Shown: positions 8,028 through 14,417 of the stretch, one piece after another
How positions within the stretch are numbered: position 1 is the stretch's first letter
How the letters are laid out: every line of letters begins with the position of its first letter
DNA from: JBQTIM01 sp052388135
Lineage (GTDB): Bacteria > Elusimicrobiota > Elusimicrobia > FEN-1173
Length of the DNA: 16,013 nt
Assembly (NCBI GenBank): GCA_052388135.1
Contig: JBQTIM010000114.1
Location: 1-16,013, forward strand
Direction of reading: 5' to 3'
Translations under genes and position numbers: made by a program
The notes under the pieces: model-generated
Seen by the model: only the letters and a program-made list of their open reading frames with translations
Databases searched by the model: none
Told to the model about the DNA's origin: nothing

Positions 8028-9443
8028 ATGAAGGAAGAGACCAAAGCGGCGGACGAAATCGTTTTCGGAACCGACGGCTGGCGCAGCGTCATAGGGGACG
8101 GATTCACGTTTCCCAACGTGCGGCGGGTGGCGGAGGCCCTGGGCCGCGTCCTGCTGCCGAAATCCCACGTCGTGGTGGGCTACGACTACCGCTTCCATTC
8201 CGAAAACTTCGCCCGTGCGGCCGGCGCCGTTTTGGCGGCTCAGAAGCACAAGGTCACTCTTTTGTCCGGCGCCACCACGTCTCCCGGCCTGTCGTTCAGC
8301 GTGCGGTCCCTCAAGGCCCGCGCCGGCGTCATGATCACGGCCCGCCACAATCCGCCCCTCTTCAACGGGTTCAAGGTGAAGGCCGCGGCCGGCTGCTCGG
8401 CCGATCCGGAATTCACCAGGCAGATTCAAGAAACGATCCAGGCCGACGTCCCTCCTCCACCGGAAAATTTCCCCAGCCGCTCCTATTCCCCCGACGACGC
8501 CTACTTGAAATTCCTGCTCTCCAAGCTGGACAGGAAGCTTTGGGGAAAATCCGGGCTCAAGGTCGTGGCGGACGGCATGCACGGCCCCGGAGGGAAGCTG
8601 TGGGAGCGCCTCTTCGCCGGATTGAAAGTGAAAGGGCGCGTGCTCCGCGCGGCGCGGGACCCGCTTTTCGGCGGGATGGCCCCCGAGCCCGTGGAGGCCA
8701 ACCTCGCCGGCTTGTCGCAGGCCGTCCTGGCCGACGGAGCGGCCCTGGGCCTGGCCGTCGACGGCGACGCGGACCGCCTGGGCGCCGTGGATGAGAAAGG
8801 CCGCTACATTCCGCCGCACCATGTTTTTCCGCTCCTGCTCCTTCACCTTTTGGAGACGAGGAAACTGAGCGGCAAAGTGGTGCAGGCATTTTCCCTCGGC
8901 TACGTGTCCGAGAGGATCGCGAAGAAATTCGGCCTCGAGCTGGAGATCGTCCCCATCGGTTTTAAATACGTGGTCCAGAGGATGCTGAAGGAGAAGGTCC
9001 TGCTGGGCGGGGAAGAGTCGGGCGGTTACGGCGTGGGTATGTGGGCGCCGGAACGCGACGGCCTTTTGTCCGGCCTCCTGCTTCTGGAAATGGTTTTGGC
9101 CCGCGGCAAGCCTTTGTCCGAAATCCGGGCGGACATGGAGGCGCGCTTCGGCGTATCCGTCTTCTTGCGCCAGGACTTCCCTCTAAAGGCTCCGCCCGCG
9201 GACAAGGAAAAATGGGCGGCCGCGCTGGAGAACAAGCTTCCGGCCAAGATCGCCGGAGAAAAGGTGCGGGAATCGCGGAGGCTGGACGGGCTGAAGGTGA
9301 TCCTCGAGGACGACTCCTGGGTTCTCTTGCGGCCCAGCGGCACGGAGCCGCTGCTGCGCACCTATGCCGAATCCCCCAGCCTGGAGAAAACCAAGCGCCT
9401 TCTTGCCAAGGCGCAGGAAATTGCTACAATCAGAAACTCTTGA
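8028..9443 (+). CDS. Phosphoglucomutase/phosphomannomutase family protein lacking the catalytic serine
   Basis: This 471-residue protein follows the four-domain plan of the alpha-D-phosphohexomutase superfamily. Enzymes of this family interconvert hexose 1- and 6-phosphates, usually on the way to nucleotide sugars. It begins with the FGTDGWRS loop (13-20). The Mg-binding DGDADR is at 245-250, the sugar-binding GEESGG at 328-333, and the phosphate-binding RPSGTEPLLRTY at 435-446, all intact. In domain 1, however, the active-site loop reads MITARHNPP (102-110) instead of TASHNP. Arg106 (codon CGC, 8343-8345) therefore sits where the phosphoserine should be. A single A-to-C change from AGC would explain it. 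The other three sites are preserved, so it may be an active variant, a regulatory or binding pseudoenzyme, or a sequencing error. It follows the epimerase, so a glycan-precursor role is likely. A candidate metK promoter overlaps its 3' end. Confidence 0.88.
   Translation: MKEETKAADEIVFGTDGWRSVIGDGFTFPNVRRVAEALGRVLLPKSHVVVGYDYRFHSENFARAAGAVLAAQKHKVTLLSGATTSPGLSFSVRSLKARAGVMITARHNPPLFNGFKVKAAAGCSADPEFTRQIQETIQADVPPPPENFPSRSYSPDDAYLKFLLSKLDRKLWGKSGLKVVADGMHGPGGKLWERLFAGLKVKGRVLRAARDPLFGGMAPEPVEANLAGLSQAVLADGAALGLAVDGDADRLGAVDEKGRYIPPHHVFPLLLLHLLETRKLSGKVVQAFSLGYVSERIAKKFGLELEIVPIGFKYVVQRMLKEKVLLGGEESGGYGVGMWAPERDGLLSGLLLLEMVLARGKPLSEIRADMEARFGVSVFLRQDFPLKAPPADKEKWAAALENKLPAKIAGEKVRESRRLDGLKVILEDDSWVLLRPSGTEPLLRTYAESPSLEKTKRLLAKAQEIATIRNS
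9403..9430 (+). promoter_or_regulatory. Candidate extended -10 promoter for metK
   Basis: TTGCCA (9403-9408) is followed after 16 bp by TACAAT (9425-9430). A TG one base before the hexamer (9422-9423) makes it an extended -10. It lies inside the 3' end of the phosphohexomutase gene, and the start of transcription would fall near 9437, about 140 nt before metK. The leader would then contain the inverted repeat 9447-9550. Pattern-based only. Confidence 0.4.
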
Positions 9444-9446
9444 CGG

Positions 9447-9550
9447 CGTGAATCGTGAACAGTGAATGGTGAATAGGGGAAAGCCGACAACCACACCGTC
9501 TTTTTGAAGCTTTTGTCCGCCCCATTCACTGTTCACAATTCACATTCACG
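9447..9550. repeat. Extragenic inverted-repeat element upstream of metK
   Basis: The left arm contains CGTGAAT (9447-9453) and GTGAACAGTGAATGG (9455-9469). The right arm contains the exact complement CCATTCACTGTTCAC (9522-9536) and ATTCACG (9544-9550). The 15-bp inner arms are perfect and the outer 7-bp arms are also perfect, with slightly different spacing between them. The loop of about 50 nt carries no gene. It fills most of the gap between the mutase stop and the metK ribosome binding site. The arms are built from GTGAAT-like units, which suggests a dispersed extragenic palindrome or MITE-like element rather than a simple terminator; no T-run follows. Confidence 0.75.
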
Positions 9551-9565
9551 CCTTTTCCAATAAAC

Positions 9566-9573
9566 AAGGAGGA
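9566..9573 (+). promoter_or_regulatory. Shine-Dalgarno site of metK
   Basis: AAGGAGGA ends 6 nt before ATG 9580, a near-perfect site, which fits a highly expressed housekeeping gene and fixes the start. Confidence 0.8.
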
Positions 9574-9579
9574 AGTTAA

Positions 9580-10749
9580 ATGCGCCGTGACCGTTACGTT
9601 TTCACGTCCGAGTCGGTGACCGAGGGGCACCCGGACAAAGTCTGCGACCAAATTTCCGACGCCGTTCTGGACGCCGTCCTCAAGGACGACCCCATGGGCC
9701 GCGTGGCTTGCGAGACGTTCGTTTCCGTCGGCCTCATCGTCGTCGGCGGGGAAATCACCACCAAGACCTACGTGGAGATATCCGACCTGGCCCGCGACGT
9801 CGTCCGGGACATCGGCTACACCCATTCCAAATACGGCTTCAATTATTCCACCTGCGCCGTGATCAACACCATCGGCCGCCAGTCGCCGGACATTTCCCAG
9901 GGCGTGGACACCGGCGGCGCCGGGGACCAGGGCCTCATGGTGGGTTTCGCCTGCGACGAGACCAAGGAACTCATGCCCATGCCCATCGTCCTGGCCCACC
10001 GCTTGACGCGGCGCCTGGCCGAGGTGCGGAAGAAGCGCATTTTGGATTACCTCGGGCCCGACGGAAAATCCCAGGTCACCGTGGAATACGAGGGCGGCCG
10101 GCCCAAGCGCATCGACACCGTAGTCTTGAGCAGCCAGCACACCGAGGACATCCTGGACAGGACCGGCAAGAAGATCACCAACGCCGCCCGGGAAGAGATG
10201 ATCAAGAAAGTCGCCTTGGCGGTCCTGCCCAAAGACATGCTGGACAAGAACACCAAGTTCTACGTCAACCCCACCGGCAAGTTCGTGGTGGGCGGGCCGC
10301 AGTCGGACACCGGCGTGACCGGCCGCAAGATCATCGTGGACACCTACGGCGGTTGGGCGCCCCACGGCGGCGGCGCGTTCTCGGGCAAGGACCCGACGAA
10401 GGTGGACCGGTCCGCCTGCTACATGGCGCGCCACGTGGCCAAGAACATCGTGGCCGCGGGCTTGGCCGGCCAGTGCACGGTTCAGCTCGCCTACGCCATC
10501 GGCGTGGCGGAGCCGGTCAGCGTCATGATCGACACCCACCGCACGGGCCGCGTTCCCGAGGAGGAACTGGTGGCCGTCGTCCGCAAGCTTTTCCCGCTGA
10601 CGCCCAAGGGCATCATCGACTACCTCAAACTGCGCCGTCCTTTCTACCGCAAGACGGCCACTTACGGGCACTTCGGACGCAACGAGCCGGAGTTCCTCTG
10701 GGAAAAAACCAACAAGGCCGCCGAGCTGCGGAACAAAACAGGCATATAA
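9580..10749 (+). CDS. metK: S-adenosylmethionine synthetase
   Basis: At 389 residues this is the normal length for bacterial methionine adenosyltransferase. The enzyme makes SAM from methionine and ATP in the cytoplasm, releasing phosphate and diphosphate. All signature segments are present: TEGHPDKVCDQISDAVLDA starting at residue 14 with the catalytic His17, GAGDQGLMVGFACDET at 114-129, and the glycine-rich phosphate loop GGGAFSGKDPTKVDRSA at 263-279 with its lysine and aspartates. The start is set by the strong Shine-Dalgarno. SAH hydrolase follows after a 181-nt gap, so the two halves of the activated methyl cycle lie together and may be co-transcribed. Inverted-repeat elements lie on both sides of the gene. 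I see no SAM riboswitch in the leader. Identification is secure. Confidence 0.97.
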   Translation: MRRDRYVFTSESVTEGHPDKVCDQISDAVLDAVLKDDPMGRVACETFVSVGLIVVGGEITTKTYVEISDLARDVVRDIGYTHSKYGFNYSTCAVINTIGRQSPDISQGVDTGGAGDQGLMVGFACDETKELMPMPIVLAHRLTRRLAEVRKKRILDYLGPDGKSQVTVEYEGGRPKRIDTVVLSSQHTEDILDRTGKKITNAAREEMIKKVALAVLPKDMLDKNTKFYVNPTGKFVVGGPQSDTGVTGRKIIVDTYGGWAPHGGGAFSGKDPTKVDRSACYMARHVAKNIVAAGLAGQCTVQLAYAIGVAEPVSVMIDTHRTGRVPEEELVAVVRKLFPLTPKGIIDYLKLRRPFYRKTATYGHFGRNEPEFLWEKTNKAAELRNKTGI

Positions 10750-10753
10750 ATGG

Positions 10754-10914
10754 AAATGATGAATTATGAAGGATGAAGGATGAAAAAGGCGCGGCCACGG
10801 CAAACGCTCATTCGTGAATGTGAAGGGATGACGAAGACATAAGAGCGATCCGTAATGGCTTCGTGACGGTCTTTCGCCTGTTTTCATCATTCATACTTCA
10901 TCCTTCATCATTTT
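10754..10914. repeat. Extragenic inverted-repeat element between metK and ahcY
   Basis: The left arm (10754-10786) and right arm (10882-10914, one extra base at 10881) are inverted copies with 29 of 33 positions identical. Both are built from ATGAAGGATGAA-like units. The 90-odd nt interior has no gene. It does hold CGTGAATGTGAA (10813-10824), which is the exact complement of 9539-9550 in the element upstream of metK. The element starts 5 nt after the metK stop and ends 5 nt before the ahcY ribosome binding site, so it fills the whole gap. This is a MITE-like or repetitive extragenic palindrome structure, and the transcript would form a long hairpin. Confidence 0.78.
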
Positions 10915-10919
10915 AACTC

Positions 10920-10925
10920 GAGGAG
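10920..10925 (+). promoter_or_regulatory. Shine-Dalgarno site deciding a TTG start for ahcY
   Basis: GAGGAG is placed 5 nt before TTG 10931. No in-frame ATG or GTG lies close by. The first in-frame ATG would be residue 25, past the conserved N-terminus, so the TTG is the most likely start. Confidence 0.7.
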
Positions 10926-10930
10926 ATCAC

Positions 10931-12187
10931 TTGAAATACCACATCAAAGACATAAAGCTGGCCAAAGCCGGCCAGGCCAAAATCGACTGGGCCGAACGCG
11001 AGATGCCCGTCCTTCGCCTCATCCGGAACCGGTTTAAAAAAGAGCGTCCTCTCAAAGGCGTGCGCATGTCCTGCTGCCTGCACGTCACCACGGAGACGGC
11101 CAACCTGGCCATCACGCTGAAGGAGGGGGGAGCCGACGTCCTGCTCAACGCCTCCAACCCCCTGTCCACCCAGGACGAGACCGCCGCCGCCCTGGTCAAG
11201 AACCACGACATCAAGGTTTTCGCCATCAAGGGCGAGGACAACAAAACCTATTACAAGCACATCAACGCCGCGCTCGATCACCGCCCCCAGGTCACCATGG
11301 ACGACGGCGCGGACCTGGTGAGCGTGCTCCACAAGGAGCGCCCGGACCAGCTGGGCGAGGTCATCGGCGGCACGGAGGAAACCACCACCGGCGTCATACG
11401 CCTGCGGGCCATGGAGAAAGACGGCGTGCTGGCTTACCCCATCGTTGCGGTGAACGACGCCATGACGAAGCACTTCTTCGACAACCGCTACGGAACCGGC
11501 CAATCCACCCTTGACGGAATCCTGCGAGCCACCAACGTCCTGTTCGCCGGCAAAACCGTGGTGGTGGCCGGCTACGGCTGGTGCGGACGCGGCATCGCCA
11601 GCCGGGCCCAGGGCCTCGGCGCCCAGGTCATCGTCACGGAAATCGATCCCCTGCGCGCGCTGGAAGCCGCCATGGACGGTTTTGCCGTCATGCCCATGAT
11701 CCGGGCCGCGGCGGAAGGCGACATTTTCATCACCGTGACGGGCAACACCTCCGTCCTTCGCCTGGAACACTTCAAGAAAATGAAGGACGGCGCCATCGTC
11801 TGCAACTCCGGCCACTTCAACGTGGAAATAGACATCCCTGCTCTGGCCAAGCTGGCCCGCCGCCGCAAGCTCCTGCGCCCCTTCGTGGAGGAATTCCTTC
11901 TTCCCGGCGGCCGCCGCGTCCACTTGTTGGGCGACGGGCGTCTCATCAACCTGGCGTCGGCGGAAGGCCACCCCGCCAGCGTCATGGACATGTCCTTCGC
12001 CAACCAGGCGCTGGGCGCGGAATATATGGTGCAAAACGCCAGTGCGTTGGAGCGGAAGGTTTATTCCGTTCCCGCGGACATCGACAAGGAAATCGCGCGC
12101 CTCAAGCTGGCCAGCATGAAAATTTCCGTGGACAAACTGACTCCCCAGCAGGAGCATTATCTATCTTCCTGGCAGGAAGGGACGTAA
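10931..12187 (+). CDS. ahcY: S-adenosylhomocysteine hydrolase
   Basis: This 418-residue protein hydrolyses SAH to adenosine and homocysteine, removing the product inhibitor of methyltransferases. Visible are SCCLHVTTETANL at 47-59, the catalytic Asp pair in MDDGADLV at 123-130, GTEETTTGV at 147-155, the VNDAMTKHFFDN segment with catalytic Asp176 and Lys180, and the NAD-binding GYGWCGRGIASRA at 214-226. CNSGHFNVEID follows at 291-301. The length, without the ~40-residue insertion of the long bacterial/plant form, and the LSSWQEGT C-terminus fit the shorter type seen in archaea and several deep bacterial lineages. The TTG start is chosen from the ribosome binding site and from the IKDIKLAKAGQAKIDWAE N-terminus, which is conserved in the family. 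It is probably partnered with metK. No terminator with a T-run follows. Confidence 0.97.
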   Translation: MKYHIKDIKLAKAGQAKIDWAEREMPVLRLIRNRFKKERPLKGVRMSCCLHVTTETANLAITLKEGGADVLLNASNPLSTQDETAAALVKNHDIKVFAIKGEDNKTYYKHINAALDHRPQVTMDDGADLVSVLHKERPDQLGEVIGGTEETTTGVIRLRAMEKDGVLAYPIVAVNDAMTKHFFDNRYGTGQSTLDGILRATNVLFAGKTVVVAGYGWCGRGIASRAQGLGAQVIVTEIDPLRALEAAMDGFAVMPMIRAAAEGDIFITVTGNTSVLRLEHFKKMKDGAIVCNSGHFNVEIDIPALAKLARRRKLLRPFVEEFLLPGGRRVHLLGDGRLINLASAEGHPASVMDMSFANQALGAEYMVQNASALERKVYSVPADIDKEIARLKLASMKISVDKLTPQQEHYLSSWQEGT

Positions 12188-12488
12188 ACGCCGGCGAGCC
12201 GGCTCAGCTTCGGTCTCGACGGCGAGAGCAACGGGAGAAAGCGGTTCTCCGCGCAGCCGCCGCGGGCGTGCCGGTTGAATTTCAGGCCGAGGCCGCATTC
12301 TCCCTGGGCCTTGTTTTGGGCGCCGGCCGGCAATAGCGCCTCCAAATCTTTCTTGCTTTTATCGGCCCGTCATACCGGCGAAACCCGGTATCCAGCGCGT
12401 GAAACGGTTTTTTAGTTTTACCCTGGGCCCCGGCTTCCGCCGGGGTGACGACTGCAAAGGGATGAATGAGAAACCACGACAGCACGGC
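12188..12488. other. Intergenic gap of about 300 bp before the RnfD-like gene
   Basis: I found no convincing gene here. A small hairpin, GGAGAA(12234-12239)/TTCTCC(12245-12250), and a GCCGG/CCGGC stem at about 12191-12204 occur just after ahcY. Neither has a T-run, so neither is a clear terminator. The palindromic repeat at 12368-12451 takes up the last third. Short open frames exist on both strands, but they lack starts, ribosome sites or recognisable sequence. No good promoter was seen for the downstream gene. Confidence 0.6.
12368..12451. repeat. Dispersed extragenic palindrome (GTCATnCCGGCGAAA type)
   Basis: The left arm CGTCATACCGGCGAAACC continues into CGGTATCCAG (12368-12395). The right arm from CTGGGCCCCGG to GGGGTGACGA (12423-12451) is its imperfect inverted copy. 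The arm ends CGTCA/TGACG and the CCGGCGAAA...CCAG core match a well-known class of dispersed repeat found between genes in many bacteria. Translated, these arms give tell-tale GFRRGDD / DTGFRRYD peptides, both of which appear here. The element therefore explains the apparent N-terminal extension of the downstream gene. It is unrelated in sequence to the two elements around metK. Confidence 0.8.
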
Positions 12489-13388
12489 ATGACGCCCGCT
12501 CTCGTCCGTCTCCGAGCAACCCTCCGCGACGCCCGGGTTTTTCAAGTCGTCTTCCAATCGTCCCTACTCTTGGCGGGAGTGCTTTTCCTGTCGAACTTCA
12601 TCGTCGCCCCCGCGCAGGTCTTCCTGACCTTGGCGGCGGCCGTGGCCGTTCAATGGGGCTTTGCGCGCGCCCTAAGGCTCAAAAATACCGGCCTCCTCAG
12701 CCCTTTGATCACCGCCCTGGGCGTGTGCCTCGTCCTGCGCGCGGACAACTTATGGATCCACCCGTCGGCCTCGGCCGCGGCCGTGGCCTCCAAATTCCTC
12801 ATACGTTTCCGCGGCAAGCACATATTCAACCCTTCCAACTTCGGCGTCGTCGCCGCCCTGCTTCTTCTCCCCGGCGCCTGGGTCACGCCGGGCCAGTGGG
12901 GCTACGGCGTCCTCACGGCGGCCTGGTGCGTCGCCCTGGGGTCCACGGTGGTCTACCGCGCCCAGCGCAACGACATCAGCTGGGCGTTTCTCATTTTCTA
13001 TTTAGGAACATTGGCCGTCCGCACGGCCTGGCTCGGGTTGAGCTGGAGCGCGTTTTACTTTCAAATCAACGGCGCCCTGCTCATCTTCTCCTTCTTCATG
13101 ATCTCCGACCCCATGGCCACGCCCAACCATCCCCGGGGCCGCGTCCTTTTCGCCGCGCTCGTGGCCTTGCTGGCCTATTTGTTCCAATACACGTTCTACA
13201 TCTCCGTGGCCCAGCTCTGGATCCGGGGGGAAACCCGCGGCTGGACCAACGCGGCCCTGGCCTATAAATTTCACGCCTACGGCTTGCTTCTGGCTCTTTT
13301 CGCGGCTTCGCCCCTGGTCCCGCTCATCGATAAAATATGGCCCGCGCCGAAGCATGACTGGAATCCTGAAAGCGCACGAAATTGTTGA
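12489..13388 (+). CDS. Stand-alone NqrB/RnfD-family membrane protein
   Basis: This protein has about 299 residues and seven to nine hydrophobic segments. The pattern resembles NQR2/RnfD/RnfE proteins: RLKNTGLLSPLITALGVCLVL at roughly 63-83, KHIFNPSNFGVVAALLLLPGAW at 110-131, and ISDPMATPNHPRGR at 205-218, matching the conserved DP-x-TP segment of NqrB/RnfD. In true complexes this subunit carries covalent FMN on the Thr of an SGAT motif. I do not see SGAT, and no other Rnf/Nqr subunits are nearby, so it belongs to the stand-alone branch of unknown function (UnbU-like proteins are a possible relative). The start is uncertain. The frame runs upstream through the palindromic repeat to a GTG at 12399, and ATG 12462 has an AAAGGG directly adjoining. 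ATG 12489 begins the sequence that looks like real protein. Confidence 0.7.
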   Translation: MTPALVRLRATLRDARVFQVVFQSSLLLAGVLFLSNFIVAPAQVFLTLAAAVAVQWGFARALRLKNTGLLSPLITALGVCLVLRADNLWIHPSASAAAVASKFLIRFRGKHIFNPSNFGVVAALLLLPGAWVTPGQWGYGVLTAAWCVALGSTVVYRAQRNDISWAFLIFYLGTLAVRTAWLGLSWSAFYFQINGALLIFSFFMISDPMATPNHPRGRVLFAALVALLAYLFQYTFYISVAQLWIRGETRGWTNAALAYKFHAYGLLLALFAASPLVPLIDKIWPAPKHDWNPESARNC

Positions 13389-13412
13389 CAGCCCCCTTGA
13401 CGATGTGATAAT
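13385..13412 (+). promoter_or_regulatory. Strong extended -10 promoter of the lipoprotein/outer-membrane operon
   Basis: TTGACA (13385-13390) is followed by 16 bp and GATAAT (13407-13412), with TG at 13404-13405 forming an extended -10. The -35 overlaps the last codons of the RnfD-like gene. Transcription would start near 13419, about 45 nt before the lipoprotein ATG. This is the best promoter match in the window. Confidence 0.75.
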
Positions 13413-13439
13413 GTCCGGCATACTTAGTCAACCGATTTA

Positions 13440-13453
13440 ATAAAGCGCTTTAT
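13440..13453. promoter_or_regulatory. Perfect 14-bp palindrome in the leader (possible operator or RNA hairpin)
   Basis: ATAAAGCGCTTTAT is a perfect palindrome, flanked by CCGAT (13432-13436) and ATCGG (13452-13456), so a larger alternative hairpin is possible. It lies at about +21 to +34 of the predicted transcript, and its right flank runs into the Shine-Dalgarno (GGAGGAG, 13455-13461). That is a suitable place for a repressor or an RNA structure that hides the ribosome site. The function is inferred. Confidence 0.5.
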
Positions 13454-13454
13454 C

Positions 13455-13461
13455 GGAGGAG
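13455..13461 (+). promoter_or_regulatory. Shine-Dalgarno site of the lipoprotein gene
   Basis: GGAGGAG lies just before two adjacent ATGs (13465 and 13468). Spacing suits either, and the difference is one Met. Confidence 0.75.
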
Positions 13462-13464
13462 AAA

Positions 13465-14397
13465 ATGATGAAATCCAAGGCGGTGTTGGCGGCGGTCCTG
13501 GCCTCCAGCTTGGCCATGACCGGCTGCAAAGACGGCAACCTTTTCGGCGGGCTCACCAAAAAAGGCTCGGGCAACGAAAGCTCCTTGGCCGCCGACGCCC
13601 GGGCCGCCCTCGCCCGGCGCGAATACCACAACGCCAAGGCCTATTACGAGGCCATCCTGGCCAAGAACCCCCGGAACTCCGAAGCCCTCTACGGCGCCGC
13701 CACGGCCACCATGGGCACGGCGGGCCTCGACCTGGGCACGCTGATCTCCAACGTCATCAACAGCAACGGCGCTCCCGGGCTGGCTCCCGCGTTCAACGCG
13801 GCGAAATTCGGCGTGGCCCTCAGCCATTCCGGTGTAAACTCCAATAGTATCCTGCATGACATCGAGCTGGGCAAGCTGGGCGCCTCCATTGACCAAATCG
13901 TCTGCTTCCTCCTGAAAATTCGCGCCGGCTTCGCCGACGGCACCATTTCCCCGGAAGACATCAGCCTTCTGGTCTCCGTGGGCATCACCTGCCTCATTCG
14001 GGCCATTTTGCGACCTCTGGAAGAGGGGGTCATTGATCTACGGCAAACGGCTGATGGGAAGGATTATGAAGTGTTCATTATAGATCCCAGCAAGTTGAGC
14101 GGAATTTGCGACAATGGCAACGGCATCCTCAACAGCTCCGCCGCGGATTTTGCCGGCGGCCTCCAGGCCATAGACACGGCCGTGAAACTCCTCAAACAGA
14201 AGGACAGTTCCACTCTGGGTCAGATTAGGTTAGATATACGCAGCGCCTTTGAGTCCTTTCAGCAAAAAATGAATGCCGAGCCGAGCCTTCCCCCGGCTTG
14301 CAAAGAATTCATCAACAGCTTTAAAGTCGATTCTCTGGCGCCGCCGACGCAAGACCCCGGCGACTGCCTCAATAAAAACGTCGAGCCGAAGCACTGA
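13465..14397 (+). CDS. Predicted envelope lipoprotein with TPR-like N-terminal repeat
   Basis: I do not recognise a named family. The 310-residue product has a type II signal peptide: MMKSK, a short hydrophobic stretch, and a lipobox ending MTGC with the lipidated Cys21. It should be exported and anchored to a membrane. After a Gly/Ser-rich linker, residues about 41-80 (ARAALARREYHNAKAYYEAI and the following NPRNSEALYGAA) form one clear TPR-like helix pair. The rest is probably helical, with hydrophobic patches around 140-185 and several Cys residues (147, 176, 215, 279, 301). It is the first gene after a strong promoter, and the outer-membrane barrel gene follows 20 nt later. The two are likely co-expressed partners, for example a periplasmic lipoprotein serving the barrel. 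ATG 13468 is an equally plausible start. Confidence 0.8.
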   Translation: MMKSKAVLAAVLASSLAMTGCKDGNLFGGLTKKGSGNESSLAADARAALARREYHNAKAYYEAILAKNPRNSEALYGAATATMGTAGLDLGTLISNVINSNGAPGLAPAFNAAKFGVALSHSGVNSNSILHDIELGKLGASIDQIVCFLLKIRAGFADGTISPEDISLLVSVGITCLIRAILRPLEEGVIDLRQTADGKDYEVFIIDPSKLSGICDNGNGILNSSAADFAGGLQAIDTAVKLLKQKDSSTLGQIRLDIRSAFESFQQKMNAEPSLPPACKEFINSFKVDSLAPPTQDPGDCLNKNVEPKH

Positions 14398-14417
14398 TCC
14401 CCCAGGAGACGACAGCC

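Noticed and set aside
9431..9579. SAM riboswitch before metK
   Set aside because: The gap is dominated by one long inverted repeat. I do not see the conserved multi-helix core of known SAM riboswitch classes.
9526..10890. 454-residue open frame on the minus strand covering metK
   Set aside because: It is the antisense shadow of a GC-rich, strongly recognised metK gene. Its His/Gly/Val-rich composition is typical of such shadows, and it has no ribosome site or family match.
10913..12157. 414-residue minus-strand open frame opposite ahcY
   Set aside because: It is an antisense shadow of ahcY with low-complexity composition (many Gly, His, Val, Asp), so it is not a gene.
12157..12345. 62-residue minus-strand open frame after ahcY
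   Set aside because: It overlaps the ahcY end, has no ribosome site and no recognisable sequence. It is likely chance coding in GC-rich DNA.
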